This document shows, piece after piece, positions 35,401-48,775 of a stretch of DNA of 64,000 nt. Both the position numbers and the translations under genes were made by a program. The stretch is from Ifrita kowaldi (Eukaryota; Chordata; Aves; Passeriformes; Cinclosomatidae). The notes under the pieces were generated by a model that was given only the letters and a program-made list of their open reading frames with translations, did no database searches and was not told the DNA's origin. The stretch's first letter is position 1. Each line of letters begins with the position of its first letter. The DNA is taken from assembly GCA_013398055.1 (NCBI GenBank), contig VZRS01007545.1, forward strand, positions 372,001 through 436,000, read 5' to 3'.

Positions 35401-38400
35401 GCTTTTGCCTAATAAGAATATTGTTTTCAAGGGTTCCTGTGATTTTTCAGCATATGGTGTTAGGTAAGGAAATCATATTAGTTTTTTGCTTATAATCATT
35501 AATCTGAAAATCCAGTTGTTTCTGTTTAAGATGTTGATATTTTAACTGTCAAGCAGATGGACACTAAATTGTAAAGTACAGGAAGTTAGAAAGATAATAA
35601 GAAAGATATCGATTCACATCTGTCTTCCTGTGATCAGCATAAACTAGTTGAAACAAAACAGTCAAATAAGATGTATTTACCAATACTGCAAAGCCATGAT
35701 CCTGATAAAAAATCTGACCAATACATAATAAAGTCCAATCATCATTCATAAATATCCTGTAAGGGGACAAATTTTGATAAAAATTAATAAAGCAATATCT
35801 GTGGCTTTGAAAATGGTATGTCTTCTTTATTATTGCAATACATTATCTATTTTTTAATAGATTACAGACTGGTTCCTAATATAAGTTATTCCTTTGCTAA
35901 GTTTTCTCATAGGTAATTTCTATATATTATTTTCCAAATCTTTTATGTTGAGTCTCATAATTATATACATTTGAGTTTGCAAGTATATTGGATCAGCTAG
36001 AGGACTGAATTTGTGCCTCTCAGGTGTCACTACCTTCACAGAAGCACTGAAGTTTGTCATGTAAATGCAGATGAATAACTTCACATAGATCAGTTGTGTT
36101 TGTTCTGAAGAAATATCTTAGCACTGCTTTCACTGCACTCAAGGTTACCCTTACATGTCAACTTGTCATATTCAAAGGTAGGACTTTGAAAGTGCAGTTG
36201 CATTTGGATCCTTCCCAAGGTAACAAATGGACTTTGGAATCCTGAGGCCTGTGGTGCAAAGGCATATCTCTGGAGATCCATACTTAGTGTAGAAGAATCA
36301 CTGCTAAGTTATAAAAAATTATGCTTGTAGAGGCAAATGTCTCTGTCAAGGGCTGTGCAAGCGTGTGGGTGTTATGCTTTCCAGCTCTCCTGATTCTGAC
36401 TGCTGACTGCTGAGAACCCTAAGCCTGCTCTGCATGGGGCTGTCCGATACTTGTCAGACTTACTAATGAGTGCTGAGCTGCTTCCAAGCCAGACCCTAGA
36501 TTTTTAAGGTGACATATACAAAGTGAATGCCTTGCTAATAAATCCTTTTGGACCCTTGCTGGCCTGTGTCAGACCCAGTTGTATGTTCTCAGTAGCAATG
36601 ATTCTGTTTATCTGCAGTTCAGACATATCAGTCACAGAAAAGTGAGACTGCAGCATATGGAAAAAACATTCTAGTAATACTTTAAAAGCTTTTCTCCTGG
36701 ATTTTTTAATCATTTTGCCATGCTTCTTGCAAGAGATTGAGTGTATCTTTTTTGAAACTGTGTCAGGAAGTTTTCTCATCTGTACTCTGCAGGTTACTTA
36801 GTGTAGCTCTTAGCAATGACTAAAAATATTTTTTACAATTACAACAGAAATGAAATGATATTCCCTAAATATATGGGGTTTTATGAGTTGGAGTGAATGA
36901 AACAAAGACACTTATTCTCCGTTATTTTTCTGAGACCTAAATAAAAGCCCTAGAGTCATAAATTATCTAGTCCTGAACAAATTAATTACCTTTATTCTTC
37001 ATTTACCTGTTTTGTAAGGAATCTAAAATGCATCTTCTTTTGTTCTCATGTCAAAATGACAGTGAGTTTTATGCTCCTTCTCTTCTTTTGCTAAGCTCTG
37101 TCTGATCAGGTGGGGTGATTTTCATATACTTGTGGAAGTTTTGATTTATATGAGTGTATAGAGGTATACTGTCAGTGAGCATTAGTTGTTCCTTATGACC
37201 AGAAATTAAACAAGAGAAAAGTTTGGAGAAGCCAGCCCTGTATTCCAGGGCTGAGATGTCACAGACTTTCTTAAAATCTTTTATTATAAAGTTTGTAGTT
37301 GTTTTGCTCTGCGCTATCTATGGGCCTTTTGGGAATTAGTAAAGAGAAGGGGACAGCCCAAGCTGCAATCAAGAACATACAGTTACTTGAAATTGAGCAG
37401 CAACTCTCTCTGTTTTAACAGGTGAATTGTCTTCCTTCCTTCTGTTTGGTGGAGTTATTGTTATTAATACATGTGAATTAGGGTTCCAGGGGTAATGCCA
37501 TGGAAGTAGGCTATGTACAGTTGCTGCAGAGTAAGTGGTTCTTTTAGACCAGACCAGAAAAACCTCCCTTCCTCACTATGGTGGCAGATTAATTCAATTA
37601 ACTCATTTTACTAAGGAAATGTAACAGGAAACTGGTTTGCTGCCTAGATTTTACATATGGGGTTTTTGTCTGGAGGAGTAAGGGGACTAAAGAAGTAGTG
37701 CTGCCATGGTTGTTTCCAACTTGTGCTGACCTTGGAAACAGGAGCAGGTTCTGTGTGGAGAGAGAAAGAAGCTCTTTCACTTTCCTACAAACTGGAAAGA
37801 TGTCTTGTATGTCAAAAGCCTGTACCTGCAGTCGGGCTCTGGCATATCTGTTTTCGCATTCTTAGGTGGGACAGGGCTCTGGAACATATGGAATAGAACC
37901 TCTCCTGGAGAGGAACCCGTAAGGCAAGATAATAGAGCATGACTGAAAAAGTTACTATCATATTAATTTTTTTTAAAAATGTGCAGCTGTAAACAAATTC
38001 TAAGTTTCTCAGAATGTTAATAAAGCTTTTCTAGCTCCTGGTCATTATCCTTGGCCTCCAGATCTTTTCTGAGGAATGGACTTATCTTACACTATCAGCT
38101 TTCATAATAACAAATGGTGTAGATCAGGTATTTGCAGAGAAAATTTAAAATGTGTATTCCTAGGAAATCATTAACAAATAATACACATAATTTTATTTCT
38201 TTATTATCCTAACCTTTGCAAGATTCTTGAGCTGGACTTTTCATTTAGTAAATGTAACATTTATCTCCATCTGCCTTAGTTTTGAACGCTTTGTTGCAAC
38301 TTCACCTTCTTGAGTCTGGCTGTGTTCATGTTCTTTCTGAGTTACCTTGATTTTGATGCAGTCTAGTCTTAAATCCAGACTAATTTTGATACAATCTGTT

Positions 38401-41400
38401 CCTAAGATAATACTAATAAAAAAAAGTATCGAAAGTGGTCCCTGGCTTATCATTACCTATCTGAATATTTACTAATAAACAGTGGGTAAAATCATGCATA
38501 AAATTTTATTTTCAGCAGTGGCCAATCAAGAAAAATAGTGTTCAGAAATAATTTTTTACTCTTTCTAGAAAGCTATGTATGTTTTAAACAAAGAAGTATA
38601 CATTTATAATTTTATTTTTTAGAAGAACTGCAGGGCAATATTGATTCCATAATATCATTTTATACAATTCTCTAAGCAAAACCTTATGAAATCTGTCTGC
38701 ATCTCTCATTTAGACAAGATAAATATTTTTATTTCTGATAGACGTAGTGAGATAAATATTTTAAAGGGAATGTAAGAGACAGTTATGTTCTTGTGGTGTA
38801 TCTAAATAAAGCCAGGAAACTGAATTTATAAGTGCAGCATAGATCCCATTCACTGTATAGAAAATGTAATTGTCTAGCACTGAATTTCCTTTTCACCAGT
38901 GTTGCTACTGTGAGTTCCAAGAAAAATTGTAACTCTTCTTCTTCATTTTACTGTTCAGGTTAATCTTGTGGATTTTAATATATTCATTAAATGTAGTTAT
39001 GACTAGTTAAAGGCAAAACCCATATGGGATGGTGGGCTGTGATTCCTCAGTGGTTAAATTAAGTTTGTTGGGCCCAGAGTTCTATATACAGATTTCAAAG
39101 ACCAATACTGTCACTTATTCTTCAGAAACAGATGAAATAGGGATATACAACAAGTCTGAAATTTCCACAGGGATGCTGTTTTGACAACTGCCAGTACCAG
39201 AAACCATACTTTTAATCAATATTAAACGAATCCACGGGTGTCTGTCCTTGCACAGAACAGTCTTAGAAGTCTAGCATTGCCTCAGGATGTAAAAAATAAA
39301 AATAAATCCTAACTGAATATTTTTATCTTAATGTGGGTTTAGATGCTATCCAGAATCATATTTTTTTGAAAGAAAGAAAATAAGTTTTTCTATAAATTAC
39401 TTAAATCAAGTGACATATTAAAGGAATTATGAATGGCTGATAGCAAATTAACTTTATTTCCTGCATAACATTGTCGGTCGTGGCATTTCATTTATAATAA
39501 ATAATAAATAAATAAATATTTCCATGTTTCAACTCTCTTTTTGCTTTTAAAACTTTGATCTCAGTAGGTTTTGGACTTTGTCCCAAATGCAGCCTCAAGA
39601 CACCCATAGAAATGAATTACCAACTGTGAGCTAAAGTAATATTGGAAGTGACATGAATATCAGTCACTGTCTTAGATTCAAAAGTCTTGTCTCCTTTTGG
39701 TCTGGCTGTGGCAAGCCAGTATCGCCTTGTGCTGCTGTGCTTATGCAGCCATGAGCTTCTCTTACAATGTGTAAGAGAAATGACACCACCATATGTCCTA
39801 ACTGCTGGAACTATGCACTGCCCTCCCGTGGGTTGCCATTATTTCTTCATAACAGCACTGCCAGAGGTGTAATCATCATGCTCAGCCACTAATTCTCATC
39901 CAAGATTTAGAGTGTCAGCTCAACACTCTCCACTTCTCTCTTCCTTCTCCACTTCTCCCAACACTACACTTTTAAAAGAAAGCTAGGAAACTTTTGGTGT
40001 CAGTGTAATGCAATTTGCCTTTGCACAGTAAATATGAGTGATACAAGGCGTTTGCATCAACACTTCTTGTTTCTAAGTGTTGATGTGTCAGCCTGCATCA
40101 CTGGTTCATGTAGCTCTCTCCCAGTTTCCTGTTCTCACAGGATTTCTTACGGCCTCCTAAATAATTTCTTTCAGATAATGGTGGCCTTGAAACAATGAAA
40201 ACAGGTTTCTTTTTAACTCATTGTACCTTAAATTAACTGTGTTGTCTAGAAAGCAAGAACCTTTCCTTGTTTCCTTTCCTGTGTGTCTGTGTTAGTTCAA
40301 TTAGTGTATTAGCTAAAGATGTATCAAAACTAATTTAAAAGGTATTCAGCTTGTGACTATCTTTAGTTTGCAATAAGATTCTAATATTTGAAGACATGAG
40401 GATTTTTCATCGTTGCGTTCATCTAGACTTATTGTTGAGAAGATTTTGATGTTATAATTTAAGCCATTTTAGAGTTGAGTTTTGTGTTCTTGTGTCATTT
40501 GCTTAAGAAGACAATATATCCCAGTATAATCAGTTACAATACTGAAATCCAAGACTGTAAAGTAAACAAAGTAAATTCCTTTTTAGGAAATGTCTAACAG
40601 GCATTTAGGGGGATGAAGTGATGACTTTTCTTCAGAGAAACTGAGAAGACCTGCAGGAAAAACTCCCTTGCCAGTAATAATTTATAGTAGTTCTTCAGAG
40701 TAGACCAGTTTGTTGGATTCTTTTGTTGTATTTTCTGAAGGGGAGGATGTTTTAGAGGGACTGGAACTGTTTTTTAGACTGTTCAGTACTGCAAGACTAT
40801 GTACAGTTCATGCTTACTGTGGCCAGGCGCTTGCAGTAATGAGAGACTGAAAACTGAGTTTTGGAAGCATTTGTTTTAGCTGATATTTTTCAGGTTAGTT
40901 GATAAATGGAATAACAATATCTTTAATAATAAATAGATAAAATATATTTTTAGTACTTTAAGTTCTTGGCAGCCTCACAGCTGTTAGGCTGATGAAAAAC
41001 AGAACATTCAGATTAAAATTTCCGTATTTAAATCTGCCAGTGTTTGAACTTTACTGTATGTTTTTGATGACTTGGGAGGTTTGCTTACTAATTTGGAACT
41101 TTGCCTAATGTTTTTGTTAAAATAGAACTTTCTATCTTATAATTAATCTCCTTGTTCTGTATCTTCATACAATAAAACTGCAGAACAAATGAGCACTCAA
41201 AATGGTAGATGTATAATGAATAGTTGGGGTTTAAACATAACTATTTTCCTGACAAGGACATGGTGCTGCTATAAGCAATTGGCTGGCTTACATTATTCTT
41301 CTGCCAGGTTCCATTTTTTTTTTTTTAAATAGATTACGCAATAAGAAACTGCATATAGTCTTGACTTTTACAACACCACCAAATGAACCAGTTCATTTCC

Positions 41401-41687
41401 AAAAACAAGTGAATCTACTTTATTCATTGGTTATTTAAAATTCAAATTCACTGGTCTTATCTCCACTTGCATGCAGTAGGAATAAATGAGTTTTCCTTAT
41501 CGATTTATGAATAGAATATCCAGGGGGAAAAAAGAACATAGTCCATCTGCTCATGCAGAGTGCCATCTTCCTTTTCTTGATGAACCCAACTAGTGAATTT
41601 AGTCAAGGATGCAGAACTGTATAAAGCCTAATACAGAGGTAACAGACTAGGTTTCAAGTTCAAGAGGGCCTGTGCCTCTCAAAAGGG
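35401..41687. other. unique A+T-rich DNA
   Basis: No recognised gene or interspersed repeat. A minus-strand open frame of 91 codons (36504-36779) has no domain support. An (AAAT)-type microsatellite lies at 39496-39518. Confidence 0.5.
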
Positions 41688-41828
41688 TGTTATGGATTGA
41701 AAGTTTTAGACAAGCCCTGCCTTAGGCTCAGATTTTGGCAGCAGCTCTACTTAGGTGACCTGCACCTAAATTGCTCTGGCTCACAAGTTCTCAAGAAAGG
41801 CTGATCAAGTCTATTATAAAATGAGTCA

Positions 41829-41834
41829 TTTATT
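41829..41834 (-). terminator. LTR poly(A) signal AATAAA
   Basis: AATAAA on the minus strand, about 320 bp downstream of the LTR TATA box. The spacing suits the R-region arrangement of a retroviral LTR. The second contig copy starts at the equivalent of 41,860, so this signal is present only once. Confidence 0.45.
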
Positions 41835-41859
41835 GAATAGACAGGAGATTAACAGACAA

Positions 41860-43710
41860 AAGGACTTAAACAGAGTTACTTACTACACAGTATAAAACAA
41901 AAGAACTACTAGTAGATTGCATAAAACAGTGCAAAACATAAAGGTACCTATATTATAGCTAGCACAGAAATAGCATAGACTAGGCCTCAATGTAACTTAA
42001 ACTGAATTGGTGATGGTGTACACAGAGTCCTTTCACTCAACCCTCGAGACAGTAACTGAAGGCATGTGTCCCAAACCTTGAGGAGTCATCCCTACACATT
42101 TCTGGGGAATGTGCAGAAGCTTTCTGCTTTGTGAAAGTTTGGTGTAGCTTTTATAGTTTGTAAAGTGAATTTCTTATCAGGGAGAAATTCCAGCTTATCT
42201 TCCTATAATCTTGCTTTCAAGGCAAGATGCTTATTGTCAGCTGGGAGTGTCACTTCCAGGGTGCCGAAATAACTCGTTACAAGACAAGCTGTCCTGATGG
42301 AGGTATTTCACCAATCAGCAAATTCATGTGAGAGGGGGATGCCCTGAGTTATTGCACCAGCTAACAAGCAACAGATAAGCTCTCCTGGGGTGGAGGGGTG
42401 ACATTCTGCGACAAAGGGAGAGGACTGTTTGACTTTATTACTCATGCTCTTCAGTTCACCTGAGCTTCTCTCGTACACATTTGGCTCACTGTTTCTTTTG
42501 ATGCTGTCTACATTCAAGGCTGGAAGGGGTTTAGTGTCTCAGTCAATTAGATCTCTTATGTACAGAAATATCTTTTCTGTAATGTAATGTAGAAAGTATG
42601 GGCCTAGACTAAGAAATTATTACAGTTCTGTGGAATGTCATGTGGTTGCAGGACTTTCACAGTACATCTAGATAGATGCATATACACAATCCAGTTCAGA
42701 GCCTTATTGAAGAAAACTGATGATCGGGGGTTGACATGTCCACTATTCCCTTATATTTTTTCAGTCAAAACTTTCTATTTCTGAAACTACCCAATGACTG
42801 TCTCATAAAATTGATGCCATAATAAGATGTGATATTTTTGGTGAGGTGCATCTCCTTATCTACCTGACTGTGCAGTGTGCCATGGAAATATGATGCCATA
42901 TTAAATGCCAGGCTGTGTTTCAGGTAGCTGAATTCCATCTTCTGTAAGCACGTTTGAGCAAATTATTTTTTATTGTGTGAATCTCAGTGTCATGGATTCA
43001 TAATTCTTTTTCAAAGCCTTGTAATTTAATTTGTTGTATGTTCTGTTGTTATTTGATTGCACTTTTCCTGACAGTATAACTAACTGTGGGAAAGGGCTAT
43101 GACACAACTTTATTAGGTGTCTGAAAAAGAGGGTACAGGGGTCATGTTACATTATCTCATGCAGGTCAAAACACTGCTATGTATTGAATAGTCATACTTA
43201 GTCAAGAAAGCTTAGGCAAGTGAAGAATAACGTTGTGTAGATTATAATAGTAGTTCCCAGCATAAAGCAGAGATTTGCCAAAACAGCTGCTCTGTCAAAT
43301 GTCTTTGAAGAAGGCTTTTCTTCTCAAACAATGTGATTAAAAAGAAGTTGCCTGAAAGAAAAACCTCTTCACAAGCCAGAGTACAAACATCATGGAGCCA
43401 CACTGCTATTTCTGAAAAAAAATAGCTTTTGTAGTTGGAAGCCAGTTGTCTTGTCTAAATGAGGTCTTCAGTAACTTACTCAATTGACCAGGATTATATG
43501 TGGCTGAAACCGTCTACACTAAATTGGTGTTTTCCCCCCGGTTTCCAAATTCAACCCGCTACAGTTATGCCATTCTTAGCATTTCTTAACCTAATATACT
43601 GGAAGGCAGCTCCGTGGAAGTACGAGGGAGACTATCACTGCTTCAGAATTTACCTTTAAAATGTGTTTTAACTGAAATTTACTGTGTTGCATAGAAAGCA
43701 GGACAGGCCC
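41860..43710 (+). repeat. 1,851-bp segment, first copy of an apparent haplotype duplication
   Basis: Near-identical to 43712-45656. The offset is 1,852 bp up to the LTR U3 region and 1,946 bp after it, because the second copy carries 94 extra bases. One clear substitution is A at 42586 versus T at 44532. The copies are joined by a single N. The pattern suits two alleles, or one collapsed and one expanded version, of the same locus placed side by side. Confidence 0.85.
42149..42155 (-). promoter_or_regulatory. LTR TATA box
   Basis: TATAAAA on the minus strand, in CTATAAAAG context, inside the second-family LTR. The copy at 44001-44007 in the duplicated contig is identical. Confidence 0.5.
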
Positions 43711-43711
43711 N
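43711..43711. other. assembly gap (single N)
   Basis: A single undetermined base joins two copies of the same locus, exactly as at 24,711. Confidence 0.95.
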
Positions 43712-44458
43712 AAGGACTTAAACAGAGTTACTTACTACACAGTATAAAACAAAAGAACTACTAGTAGATTGCATAAAACAGTGCAAAACATAAAGGTACC
43801 TATATTATAGCTAGCACAGAAATAGCATAGACTAGGCCTCAATGTAACTTAAACTGAATTGGTGATGGTGTACACAGAGTCCTTTCACTCAACCCTCGAG
43901 ACAGTAACTGAAGGCATGTGTCCCAAACCTTGAGGAGTCATCCCTACACATTTCTGGGGAATGTGCAGAAGCTTTCTGCTTTGTGAAAGTTTGGTGTAGC
44001 TTTTATAGTTTGTAAAGTGAATTTCTTATCAGGGAGAAATTCCAGCTTATCTTCCTATAATCTTGCTTTCAAGGCAAGATGCTTATTGTCAGCTGGGAGT
44101 GTCACTTCCAGGGTGCCTCTTATCAGGGAGAAATTCCACCTTATCTTCCTATAATCTTGCTTTCAAGGCAAGATGCTTATTGTCAGCTGGGAGTGTCACT
44201 TCCAGGGTGCCGAAATAACTCGTTACAAGACAAGCTGTCCTGATGGAGGTATTTCACCAATCAGCAAATTCATGTGAGAGGGGGATGCCCTGAGTTATTG
44301 CACCAGCTAACAAGCAACAGATAAGCTCTCCTGGGGTGGAGGGGTGACATTCTGCGACAAAGGGAGAGGACTGTTTGACTTTATTACTCATGCTCTTCAG
44401 TTCACCTGAGCTTCTCTCGTACACATTTGGCTCACTGTTTCTTTTGATGCTGTCTACA
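43712..44458 (-). mobile_element. ERV-type LTR, duplicated contig copy with expanded U3
   Basis: The same LTR as 41860-42512, 94 bp longer owing to a tandem duplication just upstream, in LTR sense, of the TATA box at 44001-44007. It is not an independent insertion, since flanks and sequence are shared with the first copy. Confidence 0.55.
44024..44211 (-). repeat. 94-bp tandem duplication in LTR U3
   Basis: Two units, 44024-44117 and 44118-44211, identical except for G at 44045 versus C at 44139. The other contig copy has a single unit at 42172-42265. In the minus-strand sense of the LTR the array begins about 17 bp upstream of the TATA box. This is the place where retroviral U3 enhancer repeats are usually found. 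Confidence 0.9.
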
Positions 44459-45739
44459 TTCAAGGCTGGAAGGGGTTTAGTGTCTCAGTCAATTAGATCT
44501 CTTATGTACAGAAATATCTTTTCTGTAATGTTATGTAGAAAGTATGGGCCTAGACTAAGAAATTATTACAGTTCTGTGGAATGTCATGTGGTTGCAGGAC
44601 TTTCACAGTACATCTAGATAGATGCATATACACAATCCAGTTCAGAGCCTTATTGAAGAAAACTGATGATCGGGGGTTGACATGTCCACTATTCCCTTAT
44701 ATTTTTTCAGTCAAAACTTTCTATTTCTGAAACTACCCAATGACTGTCTCATAAAATTGATGCCATAATAAGATGTGATATTTTTGGTGAGGTGCATCTC
44801 CTTATCTACCTGACTGTGCAGTGTGCCATGGAAATATGATGCCATATTAAATGCCAGGCTGTGTTTCAGGTAGCTGAATTCCATCTTCTGTAAGCACGTT
44901 TGAGCAAATTATTTTTTATTGTGTGAATCTCAGTGTCATGGATTCATAATTCTTTTTCAAAGCCTTGTAATTTAATTTGTTGTATGTTCTGTTGTTATTT
45001 GATTGCACTTTTCCTGACAGTATAACTAACTGTGGGAAAGGGCTATGACACAACTTTATTAGGTGTCTGAAAAAGAGGGTACAGGGGTCATGTTACATTA
45101 TCTCATGCAGGTCAAAACACTGCTATGTATTGAATAGTCATACTTAGTCAAGAAAGCTTAGGCAAGTGAAGAATAACGTTGTGTAGATTATAATAGTAGT
45201 TCCCAGCATAAAGCAGAGATTTGCCAAAACAGCTGCTCTGTCAAATGTCTTTGAAGAAGGCTTTTCTTCTCAAACAATGTGATTAAAAAGAAGTTGCCTG
45301 AAAGAAAAACCTCTTCACAAGCCAGAGTACAAACATCATGGAGCCACACTGCTATTTCTGAAAAAAAATAGCTTTTGTAGTTGGAAGCCAGTTGTCTTGT
45401 CTAAATGAGGTCTTCAGTAACTTACTCAATTGACCAGGATTATATGTGGCTGAAACCGTCTACACTAAATTGGTGTTTTCCCCCCGGTTTCCAAATTCAA
45501 CCCGCTACAGTTATGCCATTCTTAGCATTTCTTAACCTAATATACTGGAAGGCAGCTCCGTGGAAGTACGAGGGAGACTATCACTGCTTCAGAATTTACC
45601 TTTAAAATGTGTTTTAACTGAAATTTACTGTGTTGCATAGAAAGCAGGACAGGCCCAAAATGCAGAACAGGAATAACTATTTCTACCTTGATTATAGCTA
45701 GGTAATCTTTTACCTATACCTAGTATACCTTGTACTGTT

Positions 45740-45992
45740 GGAAGTTGTGTCAGGGGAGTTTTGTTTAGGTACTGGAACAAGGTTCTTCCCCCAGAGGGTG
45801 GTTGGGCACTGGAACAGGCTCCCCAGGGAAGTGGTCACAACACCAAGCCTGACAGAGTTCAAGAAGCATTTGGACAGTGCTCTCGGATACATGGTGTGAC
45901 TCTTGGAACTGTCTTTTGCAGGGCCAGGAGTTGGACTCAATGGTCCTTGTGGGCCCCTTCAGCATATTCTGTGATTTTGTGATTCTGTGATA
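45740..45992 (+). mobile_element. CR1 LINE fragment (3' end, sense)
   Basis: Sense CR1 3' untranslated end: AAGGTTCTTCCCCCAGAGGG, GGGCACTGGAACAGGC, CCCCAGGGAAGTGGTCACA, CATGGTGTGACTCTTGG, GGCCAGGAGTTGGACTCAAT and the tail ATTCTGTGATTTTGTG. The wording with CACATGGTGTGACTCTTGG-type sequence marks a CR1 subfamily different from the nested pair at 17-18 kb. It is a strongly 5'-truncated, non-coding copy. Confidence 0.9.
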
Positions 45993-48060
45993 AGTGAGAT
46001 TTCTCTGTATTTTACTCATTCCTGTCCATTTAGCTCTGTACTGATACACTAAGTGATACTATTTGCTATGGATGATAAGATCATTGTGAGTTTATAATGT
46101 GAGATTCCAAAGGGACGGTCTGCATGTTAGAGCTGAAGAAACGGGGATAAGCGTAATTTTTTGTTTTGGTTTTGGTTTAACAGCTCTAACGGTACTATTT
46201 TCTGTGAACATCATCTACTAGAAGGTGAACAGAGGGAATTATTTGAAGGCTGTTGAAAAACCAAAAGGCTATGATGTCTTGCTTGGGCCACATATGACAT
46301 GCAGGTGCAAGATTTAGAGAGATTTCCTGTACTCACAGTTGTCCGGTCCTTTCAAAAACTAATTCAGAGGGAGATTAGTGAAAATGTCTGCAGTCTTTCA
46401 GAAAGAAATTTCTGTGTCTCCTGGAGCACTATAATTTGATAGCCATGAAAACACTATCCAAGAAAAAAAAGGGAAAATAAAAAATCATTTTGTTCCATGA
46501 AGGCAACCTGTGCCAGTATCTCAAGATATTAAATTACATCTGATCCTAGAAGTGGCTGTGGCAGAGAAGAAGGTCAAAAGGGAAAAAGGTCCAAATAATC
46601 TGTACAAACTGAAAAAGTTCCATATGTGATAAAATTGTCAAATATTATCACGACAAATAAAGCTATTTAACGTGTGGGACAGAGGGAAGCTTCTTTTGGT
46701 AACAGATGTCCTTCTGAATAAATATCCTGCACTGCCTTTTGTATAATGTAGTGTGTTAAAGTTTATCAGAGAGAAAAATTCAGCTGAAATTCCAGACAGA
46801 AATTCAGAATGTCAACCCATTCACTTTTGCTGATGTTTTGGATTTTCAGTTCAATTTTATTTTAGCAGTACATCACAGCTTTACTTAGACTGCTATTGCT
46901 GATGTGCAAATTCCTTTTCAAAATGCTTCTTTTATTACCAGAAGCTTCTATTATATCTTCTCTACTTGACTTTGAGTGTATTTTGTGATGTAAAAAGTAG
47001 GGAATTAGAGCTGGAATAATTATTTTGGTTTAAAAACCAGATTATGGACTTCAATCAGTTAAACAGAATCCCAACATTTATTTTCCTGCTTTAAGAAACC
47101 ATTATAAAATAATCCAGTATTCATACACCATAACATTATGAGGCTTATTACTGCATATTACTTTTCATCACCAGATACACAGTTATTTGCATCTCAAAAG
47201 AATGAACTGGATAGACAGAAGAAGTAGCTTTCTGATTAACACATAGAAGACTGAAGCTTGTGTTCTACATTAAGTTCAGGTATTCTTGATTTACAGTCAG
47301 ATTCTAAGACCACAATGCTCTGCCACAGTATTGTTATATTTAAATCTCCTTTTCTGGGTTAGAGCATTCTTGTATCCTTTTCTGCTTTTCAAAGGTGAAG
47401 CTAGTTGTGCTTTTGATTAATGCTTTTCTCAAAGTCTCATCTTTGTTTTCTCTTAAGCACCAAAAAAAATTCTCTTGTTGAATATTAGTCCATTCCCTTA
47501 TTTTTTTTTTCTATAAACATCTTTTTCTATAAAAATACATTTTCAGGTTCATTTTCTGTGGTTAAGTTCAAGCTGTGGATACAGTATTTTCTTACCTGTG
47601 AGCTGACAAAGTTGTTGATTTTTGAGTGTTATGTTCTTCCACATATTTCATATGTATTTTTTAATTCTGATTTATCACAAACACAGATGTTCAGCTGAGA
47701 AATTTAGAACAAGTTAAAACAGACAATATTAAGCTAAAGATATTACATTTCCTGTCTATTTTCTTCTGAATTATTGGTTGTATATATTTAACATAATTCT
47801 TAACTGTTCATTGCTTTTATCTGGTTTTGTATTCTGCACAGTAAAACATTAATATCTAACAGCATTATTACCTTATTGGTCAAACTACCATCTTTTGGTA
47901 TGAAGTATAAAAGTAGTAGTAGCATGAGAAGAAGAAAATGAATCAGCAGTTCAGATCTCTCCTTTTGCAAATGAGAAAGCAAAATTTTAGAAGGGTCCTT
48001 GCTTTCTTTTTACCTCTGACATTTTAAGTTGTAGATCCTGATATTTTTTCATTACATTTC

Positions 48061-48077
48061 ATATATATATATATATA
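48061..48077. repeat. (AT)n microsatellite
   Basis: Perfect alternating AT over 17 bp. Confidence 0.95.
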
Positions 48078-48726
48078 GCCAAAGTTTTTACTTACAGTTA
48101 TATAAAATGGCAAGTAGGTTTTTAAGTTTTAGATGAGACTGGAAGTTCAAATAGTTATGGGGACACTGTGTTCATTCATACACAAGTTACACAAGTACAC
48201 TGTGAGGAAGATTAAGGTCATCTTGAAGTGCCTGTATCTCTCCTATATATGCTCTAGTGTCCCATAGGCCCTTGGATAGCACCTGAATTCCCTCCAATGG
48301 TATACATAATTTGAAACGTCTTAAGCTTGGTTTGAAGCCCATAAAAATCAATTTATACATCAGACTGTATTATTTATGTCTGCCCTTCTTTTCTCCTCTT
48401 TCTCTTTCCAGTAATTGAGTAACCACATACATTTTGGAACAAGAGATTGAGATGCCAGTTCTCATATACTAAATTATGTATATAGTGGTCCTACAGACCT
48501 ACTGTAGGACTTCATAGCATTCCTTGATCCAGACCACACCTTGGTCTTCCCAGGCACTGAAAATGTCATTAGTCATAACAAAAGAGAAAAAAAAAAATCA
48601 ATAATTTGTTTACTATATCTATCAGATCTTTTGTCTTTTCACTTACAATACAGCTCCACATTATGGTTTTTGAATGGCAAAGTTAGAGTTTTTCTTCCTA
48701 CTTTTCACCCCCCAACCTTGCATCGT

Positions 48727-48775
48727 CCTTCCCCTTCCCCTTCCCCGCCCTGCCCTTTCTTTTCTTTTCTTTTTG
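48727..48775. repeat. pyrimidine-rich simple repeat
   Basis: CTTCCC- and TTTTC-type units give a nearly pure pyrimidine tract of about 50 bp on the plus strand. Confidence 0.85.

Larger units (their letters stand above)
41688..42512 (-). mobile_element. ERV-type solo LTR (second family)
   Basis: About 825 bp bounded by TGT (41688) and ACA (42512). Read on the minus strand it has the order expected of an LTR. A canonical TATA box (TATAAAA, plus-strand TTTTATA at 42149-42155) is followed about 320 bp downstream by an AATAAA poly(A) signal (plus-strand TTTATT at 41829-41834). About 360 bp of U3-like sequence lies upstream and about 140 bp of U5-like sequence downstream. A 69-codon open frame in the U3 part is probably incidental. 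There is no internal retroviral sequence beside it and I see no clear target-site duplication. Class and exact ends are inferred from these signals and from resemblance to avian LTRs. Confidence 0.55.
43712..45656 (+). repeat. 1,945-bp segment, second copy of an apparent haplotype duplication
   Basis: Second version of 41860-43710, ending at ACAGGCCC, after which unique sequence follows. It contains the 94-bp tandem duplication at 44024-44211 that the first version lacks. Confidence 0.85.

Noticed and set aside
36504..36779. 91-codon minus-strand frame after a TAACCTGCAG acceptor-like site
   Set aside because: No donor or homolog recognised; consistent with chance.
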